From positions 372,001 through 436,000 of the forward strand of contig NZ_WELK01000002.1 in the NCBI RefSeq assembly GCF_009799925.1: a stretch of DNA of 64,000 nt. The letters run 5' to 3'. The notes beneath the pieces are model-generated. The model was not told the origin of the DNA and made no database searches. It was given only the letters and a program-made list of their open reading frames with translations. The position numbers were made by a program, and so were the translations under genes. Below, one piece after another: positions 63,933 through 64,000 of the stretch (its first letter is position 1; each line of letters begins with the position of its first letter). Source of the stretch: Pseudomonas sp. R-28-1W-6. Lineage in GTDB: Bacteria > Pseudomonadota > Gammaproteobacteria > Pseudomonadales > Pseudomonadaceae.

Positions 63933-64000
63933 GCGGCGGATCGCACCTGCCGAAGCCAGGCTTCGGCGGGCGGGAACTGAGGTAAGCCGTGGCTTACTTG

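Overview
This window is a piece of a Pseudomonas chromosome. The evidence is gene content and order: cbrA-cbrB-(crcZ)-pcnB-folK-panB-panC-panD-pgi-acs, pnp-rpsO-truB-rbfA-infB-nusA-rimP with tRNA-fMet/tRNA-Leu and secG-tpiA-glmM-folP-ftsH, then yhbY-greA-carB-carA-dapB-dnaJ. Protein lengths and catalytic residue numbers (AlgW S227, CbrA H766, CbrB D52, PanD G24/S25) match what I remember for P. aeruginosa. Base composition is uniformly GC-rich. I saw no transposase, integrase, phage gene or CRISPR array. The species cannot be fixed from the sequence alone.

Layout. 1-12.1 kb: end of an aldo/keto reductase, a long-chain-type acyl-CoA dehydrogenase, a GlxA/AraC regulator, zapE, trpS, an alpha/beta hydrolase, a ZapG/YhcB-like protein, the sulfate-activation pair cysD-cysNC, a Nif3-like protein and the sigma-E-pathway protease algW. 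12.2-17.3 kb: a partial heme-type ABC transporter (permease, ATPase, ChaN lipoprotein; no binding protein or receptor), a small Rieske protein, sfsA and an aminotransferase. From memory of the PAO1 map, this is where two blocks that are separate in P. aeruginosa are joined. 17.5-24.7 kb: dksA, gluQ and the carbon/nitrogen-balance system cbrX-cbrA-cbrB, followed by the CrcZ RNA, whose sigma-54 promoter and probable CbrB site are visible. 24.7-32.7 kb: polyadenylation/folate/pantothenate genes, pgi and acs. 32.8-40.7 kb: less characterised genes, namely a methyltransferase, an AsmA-like DUF748 protein, two tandem DUF2845 secreted proteins, a rhomboid protease with a long tail, and a zinc-finger/TPR membrane protein. 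40.8-55.3 kb: a long minus-strand run for RNA decay, ribosome maturation, translation initiation, protein export and cell-wall precursor synthesis. 55.3-64 kb: a decayed rlmE, then yhbY, a DUF4149 protein, greA, carBA, dapB and dnaJ.

The genes link mainly through carbon control. CbrAB drives CrcZ, which titrates Hfq/Crc. Two other genes here, acs and the GlxA-type regulator, carry A-rich AAnAAn motifs at their ribosome-binding sites and are probable Hfq/Crc targets. The most unusual observations are (1) an array of about 75-bp tandem repeats at the cbrX-cbrA junction, which separates two reading frames that look as if they once overlapped and creates a chain of 17-codon mini-ORFs; (2) a clear rlmE (23S rRNA 2'-O-methyltransferase) pseudogene beside ftsH, with two in-frame stops, a deletion that removes the SAM-binding core, and frameshifts; and (3) a hairpin repeat that supplies the stop codons of two convergent genes.
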